Part shown: one piece after another, positions 60,301-64,000 of the stretch
How positions within the stretch are numbered: the stretch's first letter is position 1
Layout of the letters: each line of letters begins with the position of its first letter
NCBI GenBank assembly: GCA_034336665.1
Contig: CM067570.1
Location: 19,172,502-19,236,501, forward strand
Direction: 5' to 3'
DNA length: 64,000 nt
DNA from: Luscinia megarhynchos
Lineage: Eukaryota; Chordata; Aves; Passeriformes; Turdidae
Made by a program: the position numbers and the translations under genes
Notes under the pieces: generated by a model
The model's input: the letters and a program-made list of their open reading frames with translations, nothing else
Database searches by the model: none
Told to the model about the DNA's origin: nothing

Positions 60301-63300
60301 TAGATACAGAAAAAAATTACTGCATTGGAGGAAAACATATTACTGTTTAAACCCACTCCCCCTCTGCCCACCCAGCAGGCAACCAAGCAGAAAAACCCCA
60401 ACATAAAATTAGACAGTATTTTTAAGAGCAATTGAGAAGAGTTAGGCTTTTCAAGGGAGTATTTGAGGCAGGTAGTGCCTGTCTTATCAAAAATTGTGAG
60501 TTCTGGTAACTTCTTAAAGGCTTGTGTCCAATACAGTTTTGATGTCTTCAAATATAATTTACAGAGCCTAACTTCAGTTCTGTTTTTGAAAGCGTGAGTC
60601 TAAATTTTAGCTGGGAGACAGCTTTCATAGTCGGTGCCAGGATTTGGGAGTAACACATTGATATTGCCAAACAAACTTAGTGCAGGGAGTGAGTGTCTTT
60701 CCTGTAGATCACTCTTAATCCTAATTTTTTAGCTGTGAGGGTTTTTGCACTTAAAATATGTCACATTTAGAAAACATCCTTGGGAAGAGCCAAGTGCCCA
60801 TTTTGTGCCTTTTACAAAGGATGAAATGTGACTGCAGTTGGGGAGGGTGATCAGCCAGGAGCAGGTGACTATTACAAGGTGACATTTGACTTCTTAATTT
60901 GTGAAATGCAAAAGAAATTAGGTATTTTAAACTGCATATTTCTTTTATTTGGTATCCTCTTTTTTAGACAATACAAATTCTTTAAAAAGTACACAGAACT
61001 GATATCTATTCTTACCTTATTTGTAGGCTTTGCTTATCCAGGAACCTAAGTGGGACTTGCCACGCCTCCTTCAGTTGCCTGAGAATTACAATACCATTTT
61101 TCAGTATTATCACAGAAAAACTTGTTCTGTTTGCACCAAGGTTCCTAAAGATCCTGCTGTTTGCTTAGTTTGTGGTACTTTTGTGTGCCTGAAAGGACTA
61201 TGCTGTAAACAACAGAGCTACTGTGAATGTGTACTGGTAAGAGAGAGTTAATTCAAATTCTGCAATTGATTCTCACACTCATTGATATTTAACTCCATTG
61301 CTCAGTTTTGATGGATTTCTTTTCAATATGTGTTTATATAATCATGTTTATATAATCACAGAATAGTTTGGCTTGGATGACCCTTGAAGGGTCATCTAGT
61401 CTAACCCCCAGTGATAGAGTTTAGTGATTATTTCTGAGGGATAGACCTAGACTGGATTCTGGAGGGCAATTTACTTGCACAGCAACCCATTTCTCCTTTT
61501 TGTAAAAGTCTTACAAAGCCACCATGTGTAATGTTGACACGTAGTTTTGATTCATAGCCAGTTGAAATTTATTTACATCCATGTTCGTATATTATTTTAA
61601 TTTTTCTCTGTTTTGTTTCCTTACGTTCCAAGTACATAGAAAATCAGTGTGTGGTTGATTTTGAGTATTTTCTGATGCCCAACTGCCTGCTAGAGATCTA
61701 GAGATTGTAACTACATAGGTGCTGATGGAAAGTCTTTGACTTTTTCAGTAGCAAAGTTTTCTAGTCAGCAGATATATATAAGTTCTTGCAGGAGCCTGAG
61801 TTGGATGACATCTGTTACTGTTTTTCAGACTGTGATAAAGGCTTTCATAGGTTTTCTCTTTACTTCCATTGAACAGTTAGGGGAAGACTGCAACTATATG
61901 GACTTCACAAAACTGAGAGGAATTTGTTAGAGAGATATTTATAAATGGAGCAAAAATATCAGAGAGATTTTGGACTGTCTTGAAACTGTTTGCACTCGCC
62001 TTTCTCTCTCATAATGCTAATATGGTGAAAGAAAAAGGTCTGGGCAAAGTTTACAGTGGAATTTATCATTACATTTAAGGTATCAAGCTTCATGAAAATA
62101 GAATGTTGTAAAAAAGGAATTAACAATCCATAAAATTAATTAATTGTTGTTGTAGATTATGAGATTATAGCTTCTAATTGTAATCAAACCATATAGGAAG
62201 GGTGCATTTTTTAATTGCTAAAATGAATTTACAAATACAGATTTGCTAGTCATACAGATGAATAACATATTGAACAAAGCAAGAATCCCTAAAAAAAAAT
62301 TTACTATATTTTTAGAGCCATAGACTAGATCTGTGAGTATGGATAGAGAAAGCAAATGTTTAACGATATAGACTATTGTAAAAGAGGTAATACTAAGTTT
62401 TTCTAAATACTTTCTCCTGTTTTTGCCATCTGTGGAAAATATTTGGTAATCCTATACAGTTTGCTATACAACAACAAATTCAAAATATTGTACAGAATAT
62501 TTTTGCTTATTTTTTGTAATTCAGTTTTTACATGATAACAAATATCTTCCCTTTTTGAGTAGGGAAACGTTTTTACATGCAGGTGTTGTTATGGCAGCAC
62601 AAGACACTGAATTCTAGAATTTTGGGGCAGGCTATCCTTTGGCAAACTATATCTCAGTAAATAATGTCTGCATGTTATTTGAAGCAAAACAAAGTATTAT
62701 TTTTAAAATTTCTTCTGTTACAAAGTTGACAGACATTAACAGTCTTTGTGCTCTTGCCTTTCTACACCCATAACATTACAGCATTCTCAAAACTGTGGAG
62801 CTGGGACAGGAATATTCCTTTTGATTAATGCATCTGTAATCATCATCATACGAGGCCATCGTTTCTGCCTTTGGGGCTCTGTTTATCTTGATGCACATGG
62901 TGAAGAAGACAGAGATCTTAGGTAATATTTTCATTACAGCTGTGTTTCATTGTTGGTGCCTCTGTGTAGATCAACTGTGTCTTGTAATATGCAATAACAG
63001 ATAATAATAGATCTCTACCTTCCTTGTGTGGAAAAATGGAAAATCCCCATTTATTGCAATTTGGACTGACTTTTATTGTCTTGGGTTTTTGAGGATTTTT
63101 TGGTCTAGAGGTGGTGTGTAATCGTGATCATTGAGTTACACCAGGAACCCAGCAGACAGATTACTATGTTGCCATTCCCAGATATGGTTAATTCTGAGTG
63201 TTGTGTTGGGAAACACTTATCTCCCAATTTTGTTGTTTGGCCTTTAATCAAACAATGCAGTTGGATTCCAGTGTAGGGAATGAGCATAATTTACAAGCTG

Positions 63301-63655
63301 CACATGACTGAGAAAACAAGTGATGGTTTCTGGATTCTGCTAGCCAGTGTAAGGAAGAGAAGTCCCAGCAGTTACCCTACCAGAAGCAAAAATGAAAACC
63401 CCTTACCAATAAAAATGAATGTTTACCCTGCAAAAAGAGTTGTATGAGTATTGTGTTGATTGTATAATGAAGCATCTTTCCATTTACTTGGCGTATTAAC
63501 CATTTATTTTCTTCTTCCCTTTTTTTCCCCTTCACAGGCGTGGTAAACCCCTATACATATGCAAGGAAAGATACAAAGTGCTTGAACAGCAGTGGGTGTC
63601 TCATACTTTTGATCATATCAATAAAAGATGGGGGCCACATTATAATGGCTTGTAA
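301..63655 (+). CDS. UBR3: UBR3 E3 ubiquitin-protein ligase, 3' part (29 coding exons, spliced; 5' end outside window)
   Basis: Joined exons 301-387, 1001-1066, 1155-1244, 1592-1720, 1818-1870, 2529-2662, 3151-3236, 4601-4742, 7814-7910, 8318-8459, 10691-10795, 11646-11819, 13464-13924, 17778-17866, 23510-23659, 24146-24279, 25548-25658, 27214-27414, 28194-28330, 33749-33834, 41301-41406, 48411-48511, 55062-55186, 57709-57816, 58336-58446, 59265-59441, 61027-61236, 62782-62921 and 63538-63655 give 1,289 codons without a stop, then TAA. I recognise the product as UBR3, about 1,890 residues in mammals, so roughly the first 600 residues, including the UBR box, are missing here. Order seen: helical scaffold, charged coiled helix, RING-H2 (CVIC, then CGHTLHIDC, then CPLC), helical linker, Cys/His-rich C-terminal cap. 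From family knowledge it transfers ubiquitin from RAD6-type E2 enzymes in the cytoplasm. Mammalian UBR3 differs from UBR1/UBR2 in not binding classical N-degrons. Twenty-seven of the 28 internal introns end in AG; one is AT-AC and one uses a GC donor. Confidence 0.97.
388..1000 (+). other. UBR3: UBR3 intron 1 of window
   Basis: 613-bp GT-AG intron (donor gtaaat, acceptor ttacttacag). The 60-codon open frame at 644-826 has no splice or family support. Nothing else recognisable. Confidence 0.85.
1001..1066 (+). CDS. UBR3: UBR3 coding exon 2 of window
   Basis: 22 codons ([20 protein letters not shown] then SK), phase 0 at both ends. Flanked by ttacttacag and gtaagc. The segment is strongly conserved in UBR3. 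Confidence 0.95.
1155..1244 (+). CDS. UBR3: UBR3 coding exon 3 of window
   Basis: 30 codons ([20 protein letters not shown] and on to PLQIQ), phase 0 at both ends. The upstream intron is only 88 bp (1067-1154) and ends tttctag; the donor is gtatgg. Confidence 0.95.
1245..1591 (+). other. UBR3: UBR3 intron 3 of window
   Basis: 347-bp GT-AG intron (gtatgg to ctgaacag). Nothing recognisable inside. Confidence 0.85.
1592..1720 (+). CDS. UBR3: UBR3 coding exon 4 of window
   Basis: 43 codons ([20 protein letters not shown] and on to IYLLQ), phase 0 at both ends, donor gtaagt. The following intron, 1721-1817, is 97 bp. Confidence 0.96.
1818..1870 (+). CDS. UBR3: UBR3 coding exon 5 of window
   Basis: 53 nt: [17 protein letters not shown] plus the first two bases of an Arg codon (phase 2 end). 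Acceptor tctacag, donor gtagga. Confidence 0.95.
1871..2528 (+). other. UBR3: UBR3 intron 5 of window with a perfect hairpin
   Basis: 658-bp GT-AG intron ending tgctatatag. It contains a perfect 15-bp inverted repeat at 2004-2018 and 2023-2037 with a 4-nt loop, listed separately. Confidence 0.85.
2004..2037. repeat. Perfect 15-bp inverted repeat, 4-nt loop
   Basis: The left arm TACCTCTTTCAGTAG (2004-2018) is the exact reverse complement of the right arm CTACTGAAAGAGGTA (2023-2037), with GGCT between. Pairing stops at both outer ends, so it is shorter than a microRNA precursor. Confidence 0.85.
2529..2662 (+). CDS. UBR3: UBR3 coding exon 6 of window
   Basis: 134 nt: completes Arg, then [20 protein letters not shown] and on to LSLRLHL plus the first base of a Gly codon. 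A hydrophobic [12 protein letters not shown] helix belongs to the folded scaffold rather than to a predicted membrane segment. Donor gtaaga. Confidence 0.96.
2663..3150 (+). other. UBR3: UBR3 intron 6 of window
   Basis: 488-bp GT-AG intron (gtaaga to attgttctag). The short open frames on both strands here look like chance. Confidence 0.85.
3151..3236 (+). CDS. UBR3: UBR3 coding exon 7 of window (before U12 AT-AC intron)
   Basis: 86 nt: completes Gly, then [20 protein letters not shown] and on to SSLLDL, ending in phase 0. No GT donor fits this end: reading on gives ISLEYIH and a stop. The next bases, ATATCCTT, are the U12-type donor of an AT-AC intron. Confidence 0.95.
3237..4600 (+). other. 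UBR3: U12-type AT-AC (minor spliceosome) intron in UBR3
   Basis: 1,364-bp intron. The donor ATATCCTT (3237-3244) matches the U12 AT-AC consensus at all eight positions. The branch site TTCCTTAAC (4581-4589) is the exact U12 consensus. The intron ends in AC at 4599-4600, about 12 nt after the branch A. These borders join SLLDL directly to [10 protein letters not shown] in phase 0, as in other vertebrate UBR3 proteins. Ordinary intronic sequence otherwise. Confidence 0.93.
4601..4742 (+). CDS. UBR3: UBR3 coding exon 8 of window
   Basis: 142 nt: [20 protein letters not shown] and on to [12 protein letters not shown] plus the first base of an Ala codon. It begins right after the AC end of the U12 intron. 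Donor gtacgg. Confidence 0.95.
4743..7813 (+). other. UBR3: UBR3 intron 8 of window (3.1 kb)
   Basis: GT-AG intron (gtacgg to aaacaacag). A C/A-rich low-complexity stretch lies at about 4830-4930. No recognisable gene or transposon; the open frames at 6250-6720 and 6793-7008 lack support. Confidence 0.8.
7814..7910 (+). CDS. UBR3: UBR3 coding exon 9 of window
   Basis: 97 nt: completes Ala, then [20 protein letters not shown] and on to DRYTA plus two bases of a Phe codon. Donor gtaagt. Confidence 0.96.
7911..8317 (+). other. UBR3: UBR3 intron 9 of window
   Basis: 407-bp GT-AG intron (gtaagt to tttcaacag). Nothing recognisable. Confidence 0.85.
8318..8459 (+). CDS. UBR3: UBR3 coding exon 10 of window
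   Basis: 142 nt: completes Phe, then [20 protein letters not shown] and on to [12 protein letters not shown], ending in phase 0 before gtacag. The NPWPPYKKR segment is a strongly conserved UBR3 signature. Confidence 0.97.
8460..10690 (+). other. UBR3: UBR3 intron 10 of window (2.2 kb)
   Basis: GT-AG intron ending tctaacctag. Short direct repeat GCTGCTATTTTA twice near 9450-9480. The open frames on the minus strand (8628-8822, 10199-10429) have no support. Confidence 0.8.
10691..10795 (+). CDS. UBR3: UBR3 coding exon 11 of window
   Basis: 35 codons ([20 protein letters not shown] and on to an acidic ESDEE end), phase 0 at both ends. Donor gtaaga. Confidence 0.96.
10796..11645 (+). other. UBR3: UBR3 intron 11 of window
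   Basis: 850-bp GT-AG intron (gtaaga to attgttctag). Open frames at 10903-11680 on both strands look like chance or run into exon 12. Confidence 0.8.
11646..11819 (+). CDS. UBR3: UBR3 coding exon 12 of window
   Basis: 58 codons: [20 protein letters not shown] and on to [18 protein letters not shown], phase 0 at both ends, donor gtaagt. The C-terminal third is Ser/Thr/Pro-rich and probably disordered, which suits insertion of the nearby microexon. Confidence 0.96.
11820..13463 (+). other. UBR3: UBR3 intron 12 region (contains candidate microexon)
   Basis: 1,644 bp from gtaagt to ttttttccccaag. A candidate 30-nt cassette exon lies at 12038-12067. The remaining minus-strand open frames (12377-12583, 12645-12878) have no support. 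Confidence 0.8.
12038..12067 (+). CDS. UBR3: Candidate 30-nt UBR3 cassette microexon
   Basis: Between ctcaatctaccag and gtagag lie exactly ten codons, [10 protein letters not shown], phase 0 on both sides. It would insert in frame between exon 12 (phase 0) and exon 13 (phase 0) in a Ser-rich, probably disordered stretch. It has a T-rich tract upstream. RRKS fits a basophilic kinase target (R-R-x-S). Skipping it also gives a normal UBR3 frame, so it would be alternative. Inferred from splice grammar alone. Confidence 0.6.
13464..13924 (+). CDS. UBR3: UBR3 coding exon 13 of window (largest exon)
   Basis: 461 nt, 153 codons plus two bases of Arg. Starts [20 protein letters not shown] after ttccccaag, passes [20 protein letters not shown] and ends EKKTLDKEE with donor gtaaca. 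The upstream in-frame Met at 13410 is intronic and is not a start. The end of the exon opens the charged helix that precedes the RING. Confidence 0.98.
14625..15200. other. Purine-rich block of unknown origin
   Basis: About 575 bp of + strand is strikingly rich in G and A and poor in C, unlike the AT-rich intron on either side. It may be an old unclassified interspersed repeat; I cannot name a family. The minus-strand open frame at 14824-15066 arises from this skew. Confidence 0.4.
16134..16147. promoter_or_regulatory. Candidate RFX X-box
   Basis: GTTGCCATAGAAAC matches the palindromic RFX X-box form (GTTGCC, short spacer, GRAAC-type half). It sits in a 300-bp stretch (about 16090-16390) with no repeat character. 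Binding is inferred from the motif only. Confidence 0.5.
17778..17866 (+). CDS. UBR3: UBR3 coding exon 14 of window (basic helix before RING)
   Basis: 89 nt: completes Arg, then [20 protein letters not shown] and on to METAMDV plus one base of Glu. With the end of exon 13 it forms a long charged helix. In UBR1-type ligases the equivalent position is a RAD6/E2-contacting region; assigning that role here is inference. Donor gtaagt. Confidence 0.96.
17867..23509 (+). other. UBR3: UBR3 intron 14 of window (5.6 kb)
   Basis: GT-AG intron (gtaagt to tgtttttag). Contains an (AT)n run near 18529-18546 and otherwise AT-rich single-copy-looking sequence. The 110-codon open frame at 22543-22875 is unrecognised and probably chance. 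No CR1 fragment spotted. Confidence 0.8.
18529..18546. repeat. (AT)n microsatellite
   Basis: About nine AT units, in a wider AT-rich, self-complementary stretch (18505-18605) that also holds repeated AGCTATAT-type words. Confidence 0.8.
23510..23659 (+). CDS. UBR3: UBR3 coding exon 15 of window (RING-H2 first Cys pair)
   Basis: 150 nt. Completes Glu, then [32 protein letters not shown] and [15 protein letters not shown] plus one base of Val. CVIC is the first zinc-binding pair of the RING. Acceptor tgtttttag, donor gtatga. Confidence 0.97.
23660..24145 (+). other. UBR3: UBR3 intron 15 of window
   Basis: 486-bp GT-AG intron (gtatga to ttcttcacgcag). The open frames across it on both strands are intronic read-through. 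Confidence 0.85.
24146..24279 (+). CDS. UBR3: UBR3 coding exon 16 of window (RING loop insert; GC-rich)
   Basis: 134 nt: completes Val, then [35 protein letters not shown] and LQRYFKD, phase 0 end, donor gtaagg. Encodes much of the long insertion in the first RING loop. Base use is odd: 38 of 44 codons end in G or C, against 16 of 49 in exon 15 and 13 of 37 in exon 17, and the flanking introns are not GC-rich. Confidence 0.96.
24280..25547 (+). other. UBR3: UBR3 intron 16 of window
   Basis: 1,268-bp GT-AG intron (gtaagg to ttgttttag). Holds a short tandem repeat of GTAAGTGTAA at 25241-25265. Confidence 0.85.
25241..25265. repeat. Short tandem repeat, 10-bp unit
   Basis: GTAAGTGTAA occurs twice and a third copy begins (GTAAG). 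The unit happens to match the 5' splice consensus GTAAGT. Confidence 0.75.
25548..25658 (+). CDS. UBR3: UBR3 coding exon 17 of window (RING-H2 Cys-His core)
   Basis: 37 codons: [37 protein letters not shown], phase 0 at both ends. CGHTLHIDC supplies the C-x-H-x2-H-x2-C ligands of the RING-H2. Donor gtaagg. Confidence 0.97.
25659..27213 (+). other. UBR3: UBR3 intron 17 of window
   Basis: 1,555-bp GT-AG intron (gtaagg to ttcttttag). G/T-rich low-complexity stretch at about 25995-26110. The 99-codon open frame at 26693-26992 is hydrophobic and unsupported. Confidence 0.8.
27214..27414 (+). CDS. UBR3: UBR3 coding exon 18 of window (RING-H2 last Cys pair)
   Basis: 67 codons: [33 protein letters not shown], then a helix [18 protein letters not shown], phase 0 at both ends. 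CPLC closes the RING. Acceptor tattttcttttag, donor gtaagc. Confidence 0.97.
27415..28193 (+). other. UBR3: UBR3 intron 18 of window
   Basis: 779-bp GT-AG intron (gtaagc to ttgttcatag). Nothing recognisable. Confidence 0.85.
28194..28330 (+). CDS. UBR3: UBR3 coding exon 19 of window
   Basis: 137 nt: [42 protein letters not shown] plus two bases of Arg. Lys/Ser-rich linker, then a conserved hydrophobic segment. Donor gtgggt is weaker than its neighbours. Confidence 0.96.
29156..29180. repeat. 10-bp perfect inverted repeat
   Basis: AATCAGAGTT (29156-29165), loop TCATG, AACTCTGATT (29171-29180). Short; may be chance. Confidence 0.6.
30500..30661 (+). other. Unassigned Cys/His-rich exon-like island
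   Basis: An open frame of 53 codons starts ATG at 30500 and stops at 30659-30661. It contains C-x3-C-x5-C-x2-C-x13-H-x3-C, with [19 protein letters not shown] followed by ASCC, like a C2HC or UBZ-type zinc finger. Inside it, 30519-30636 is bounded by ttttcaatcag and gttatt. As an exon it begins in phase 1 and ends in phase 2, so it does not fit the phase-2 UBR3 intron that holds it. I do not recognise the protein. It could be a nested gene exon, a decayed copy, or chance. Confidence 0.3.
32750..32766 (+). repeat. G-run, possible G-quadruplex
   Basis: GGGGGGG, AGGA and GGGGGG in succession within an AT-rich intron; two long G-runs could supply four G3 tracts. Confidence 0.45.
33749..33834 (+). 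CDS. UBR3: UBR3 coding exon 20 of window
   Basis: 86 nt: completes Arg, then [28 protein letters not shown] plus one base of Asn. Acceptor tttcttacag, donor gtaagt. Confidence 0.96.
35341..35452 (+). repeat. CR1-type LINE 3'-end fragment
   Basis: TTGAGCAACC, then a G-rich stretch, GGAACTAGATGATCTTTAAG, GTCCATTCCAACAC and ATTCTCTGATTCTGTGA, the standard CR1 3' end in + orientation. Confidence 0.9.
37741..37835 (-). repeat. Possible tRNA-like SINE or tRNA relic
   Basis: On the minus strand CAGCTCAATGGATAAGGCAC resembles an A-box and D-arm of a tRNA-Arg-like head. No B-box consensus follows and the cloverleaf cannot be closed, so this is not a functional tRNA gene. Could be an old tRNA-derived SINE fragment. 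Confidence 0.25.
39058..39170. repeat. GC-rich minisatellite, unit about 12-15 bp
   Basis: About eight imperfect copies of GCTCAGGAGCCCC with 0-3 variable bases between them, embedded in a GC-rich patch (38930-39200) that contrasts with the AT-rich intron. Confidence 0.85.
39600..39900. promoter_or_regulatory. Candidate conserved non-coding element (enhancer-like)
   Basis: Complex, non-repetitive sequence packed with homeodomain and E-box words: CCAATTATTT, a TAATTA core at 39751-39756, CAGCTG at 39778-39783, ACTAATTG near 39823 and AAATTAAT near 39848. No open frame or repeat explains it. The assignment is by appearance; conservation was not tested. Confidence 0.35.
40210..40302 (+). repeat. 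CR1-type LINE 3'-end fragment
   Basis: GATCTAGTTGAAGCGATCCC, GCAGGGTGCTTGGACTAGA, TGACCTTTAAAGGCTCCTTC and AACCATCCTGTG follow the CR1 3' end in + orientation, with several changes. Confidence 0.85.
41301..41406 (+). CDS. UBR3: UBR3 coding exon 21 of window (GC donor)
   Basis: 106 nt: completes Asn, then [27 protein letters not shown] and PLQDKNS plus GA of a Glu codon. The frame requires the exon to end at 41406, where the donor is gcaagt (GC-AG intron). Using the GT 4 nt downstream (gtattt at 41411) would shift the frame and hit TGA within four codons. The resulting spacer between KLTQ and PEVP matches the length I recall for mammalian UBR3. Confidence 0.9.
46441..46464. repeat. (TG)n(TA)n microsatellite
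   Basis: TGTGTGTGTGTG passes into TATATATATAT. A second, similar CA/TA tract lies at about 46915-46955. Confidence 0.85.
46915..46955. repeat. (CA)n(TA)n microsatellite
   Basis: ACACACACACAC, then TCACATATATATATATG and more TA units. Confidence 0.8.
48411..48511 (+). CDS. UBR3: UBR3 coding exon 22 of window
   Basis: 101 nt: completes Glu, then [33 protein letters not shown] plus one base of Glu. A strong donor-like word GGTAAGT sits only 3-9 nt into the exon. Acceptor ttatttccag, donor gtatgt. Confidence 0.94.
49456..49522 (-). repeat. CR1-type LINE 3'-end fragment, antisense
   Basis: AAATCATAGATTCATTTAGA, then TAGGGAAAGTCCTTCAGTAT and CATCAAGTCCAATTGTTAAG match the reverse complement of a CR1 3' end. 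Confidence 0.8.
50553..50631. repeat. 31-bp imperfect direct duplication
   Basis: Two copies with a 48-bp period share GAATTG/CAATTG, ATTAACT and CCTATTAACTGTT. Confidence 0.7.
52891..52931. repeat. A-rich low-complexity tract
   Basis: A9, then AAC/AAAC-type units; possibly the decayed tail of a retrocopy, but no parent is visible upstream. Confidence 0.7.
55062..55186 (+). CDS. UBR3: UBR3 coding exon 23 of window
   Basis: 125 nt: completes Glu, then [41 protein letters not shown], phase 0 end. Hydrophobic helical segment typical of UBR3. Donor gttggt is non-optimal. Confidence 0.96.
55187..57708 (+). other. UBR3: UBR3 intron 23 of window (2.5 kb)
   Basis: GT-AG intron (gttggt to tctcatttgcag). 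The open frames at 55405-55707 and 56722-56991 (minus) have no support. Nothing else recognised. Confidence 0.8.
57709..57816 (+). CDS. UBR3: UBR3 coding exon 24 of window
   Basis: 36 codons: [36 protein letters not shown], phase 0 at both ends, donor gtattg. The donor is weak beyond GT. Confidence 0.94.
57817..58335 (+). other. UBR3: UBR3 intron 24 of window
   Basis: 519-bp GT-AG intron ending cctcttgcgcctag. The reading frame runs on from exon 24 for 40 codons before a stop. Confidence 0.85.
58336..58446 (+). CDS. UBR3: UBR3 coding exon 25 of window
   Basis: 37 codons: [37 protein letters not shown], phase 0 at both ends, donor gtacag. The exon opens with GTAAAT, itself donor-like. Compared with the mammalian protein as I recall it, a few residues are missing after VNP. 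Confidence 0.96.
58447..59264 (+). other. UBR3: UBR3 intron 25 of window
   Basis: 818-bp GT-AG intron. Contains a T/G-rich low-complexity stretch at about 58945-59085. The acceptor gcctaaaaag is unusually purine-rich just before AG. Confidence 0.85.
59265..59441 (+). CDS. UBR3: UBR3 coding exon 26 of window
   Basis: 59 codons: [54 protein letters not shown], phase 0 at both ends, donor gtatgt. The start is fixed by the acidic EDEEF join to the preceding SCQ. Confidence 0.95.
59442..61026 (+). other. UBR3: UBR3 intron 26 of window
   Basis: 1,585-bp GT-AG intron (gtatgt to ccttatttgtag). Nothing recognisable beyond simple T-rich tracts. Confidence 0.85.
61027..61236 (+). CDS. UBR3: UBR3 coding exon 27 of window (zinc-binding C-terminal cap)
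   Basis: 70 codons: [20 protein letters not shown], then [16 protein letters not shown] and CECVL, phase 0 at both ends. The clustered Cys pairs form the first part of the Cys/His-rich cap shared by UBR-family C-termini. Donor gtaaga. Confidence 0.97.
61237..62781 (+). other. UBR3: UBR3 intron 27 of window
   Basis: 1,545-bp GT-AG intron (gtaaga to taacattacag). Contains an antisense CR1 fragment at 61352-61415, preceded by a 13-bp tandem direct repeat (GTTTATATAATCA at 61332 and 61346). Confidence 0.85.
61352..61415 (-). repeat. CR1-type LINE 3'-end fragment, antisense
   Basis: ATAATCACAGAATAGTTTGG, CTTGGATGACC, GTCATCTAGTCTAACCCCCA match the reverse complement of the CR1 3' end. A 10-bp palindrome GATGACCCTT-G-AAGGGTCATC lies inside. 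Confidence 0.88.
62782..62921 (+). CDS. UBR3: UBR3 coding exon 28 of window
   Basis: 140 nt: [46 protein letters not shown] plus two bases of Arg. C-terminal cap: the [11 protein letters not shown] beta strand and [10 protein letters not shown] are signatures of UBR C-termini. Donor gtaata. Confidence 0.97.
62922..63537 (+). other. UBR3: UBR3 last intron
   Basis: 616-bp GT-AG intron (gtaata to ttttttccccttcacag) with a strong pyrimidine tract. Nothing recognisable. Confidence 0.85.
63538..63655 (+). CDS. UBR3: UBR3 final coding exon with stop
   Basis: 118 nt: completes Arg, then [38 protein letters not shown] and TAA (63653-63655). WGPHYNGL is the expected UBR3 C-terminus. Confidence 0.98.
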
Positions 63656-64000
63656 ATCATCGTCATCATCATCTACACACCATGCTGTTACCATGAACAA
63701 ATGCATCTTGACTGACAATAGCTTTAACTGAATGGGAGTTCATCTCCTTGGCTCGGGGTGGAATCGGGTGTGGGCATAAAAGGGAAATGGAACTTTGTCA
63801 ACATGTGAAATCTGTGCAAAATGAGCTGTTGTTGCTACTAAAGAATGATACAATAATTGAAATTAAATCCTCAAAATGGTGTGAGCAATCCTATTGCACT
63901 CAGTAGTCTATTTTTCTCGTGTTTTTTTTAAGCCCATTATTGTTAAGAAGCACAAATTTGACTTGGAGTTGTTTAGAGGCTCCAGGGGTAGCTGTCTGAG
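63656..64000 (+). other. UBR3: UBR3 3' UTR (start; continues past window)
   Basis: Follows the TAA directly. Starts with a CATCGTCATCATCATC simple repeat. No AATAAA is present; ATTAAA at 63862-63867 followed by G/T-rich sequence is a possible proximal poly(A) signal. The true end is probably beyond the window. Confidence 0.75.
63862..63867 (+). promoter_or_regulatory. UBR3: Possible proximal poly(A) signal ATTAAA
   Basis: The common AATAAA variant, 207 nt after the stop, with GGTGTGAG and GTGTTTTTTT downstream. Usage not shown by sequence alone. Confidence 0.3.

Overview
This window is vertebrate nuclear DNA, most probably avian. It carries the 3' two-thirds of one gene on the + strand, UBR3, a RING-type E3 ubiquitin ligase of the UBR (N-recognin-like) family. 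The evidence is a chain of 29 coding exons (301-63655). When joined they give one uninterrupted reading frame of 3,870 nt (1,289 codons plus TAA) that I recognise as the UBR3 C-terminal region. The bird assignment rests on several short 3'-end fragments of CR1-type LINE elements, AT-rich introns and the lack of mammalian SINEs; another sauropsid cannot be excluded. The UBR box and the promoter lie upstream of the window.

Layout. 1-300 is the end of an upstream intron with a CR1 fragment. Exons 1-12 (301-11819) encode the helical scaffold in the middle of the protein. A likely 30-nt cassette microexon follows at 12038-12067. Exon 13 (13464-13924), the largest, and exon 14 (17778-17866) encode a conserved helical segment and a charged, basic helix just ahead of the RING. 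Exons 15-18 (23510-27414) carry the RING-H2 domain, with a long insertion in its first loop. Exons 19-26 (28194-59441) encode the linker and helical region, separated by large introns of 5.4, 7.5, 7.0 and 6.6 kb. Exons 27-29 (61027-63655) encode the Cys/His-rich C-terminal cap and the stop codon. 3' UTR runs to the window end.

Unusual points. One intron (3237-4600) is an AT-AC U12-type intron with a textbook donor and branch site. Another (41407-48410) can only be spliced in frame with a GC donor, and a competing out-of-frame GT site lies 4 nt downstream. Exon 16 has a very GC-rich third codon position (38 of 44 codons) compared with both neighbours. An unassigned Cys/His-rich exon-like island lies in the 28331-33748 intron and does not fit the UBR3 splice phase. 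Several intronic blocks look like conserved non-coding regulatory DNA, including one with an RFX X-box. No second protein-coding gene, no convincing structural RNA gene and no CRISPR or bacterial features were found; the other open frames look like chance ORFs.
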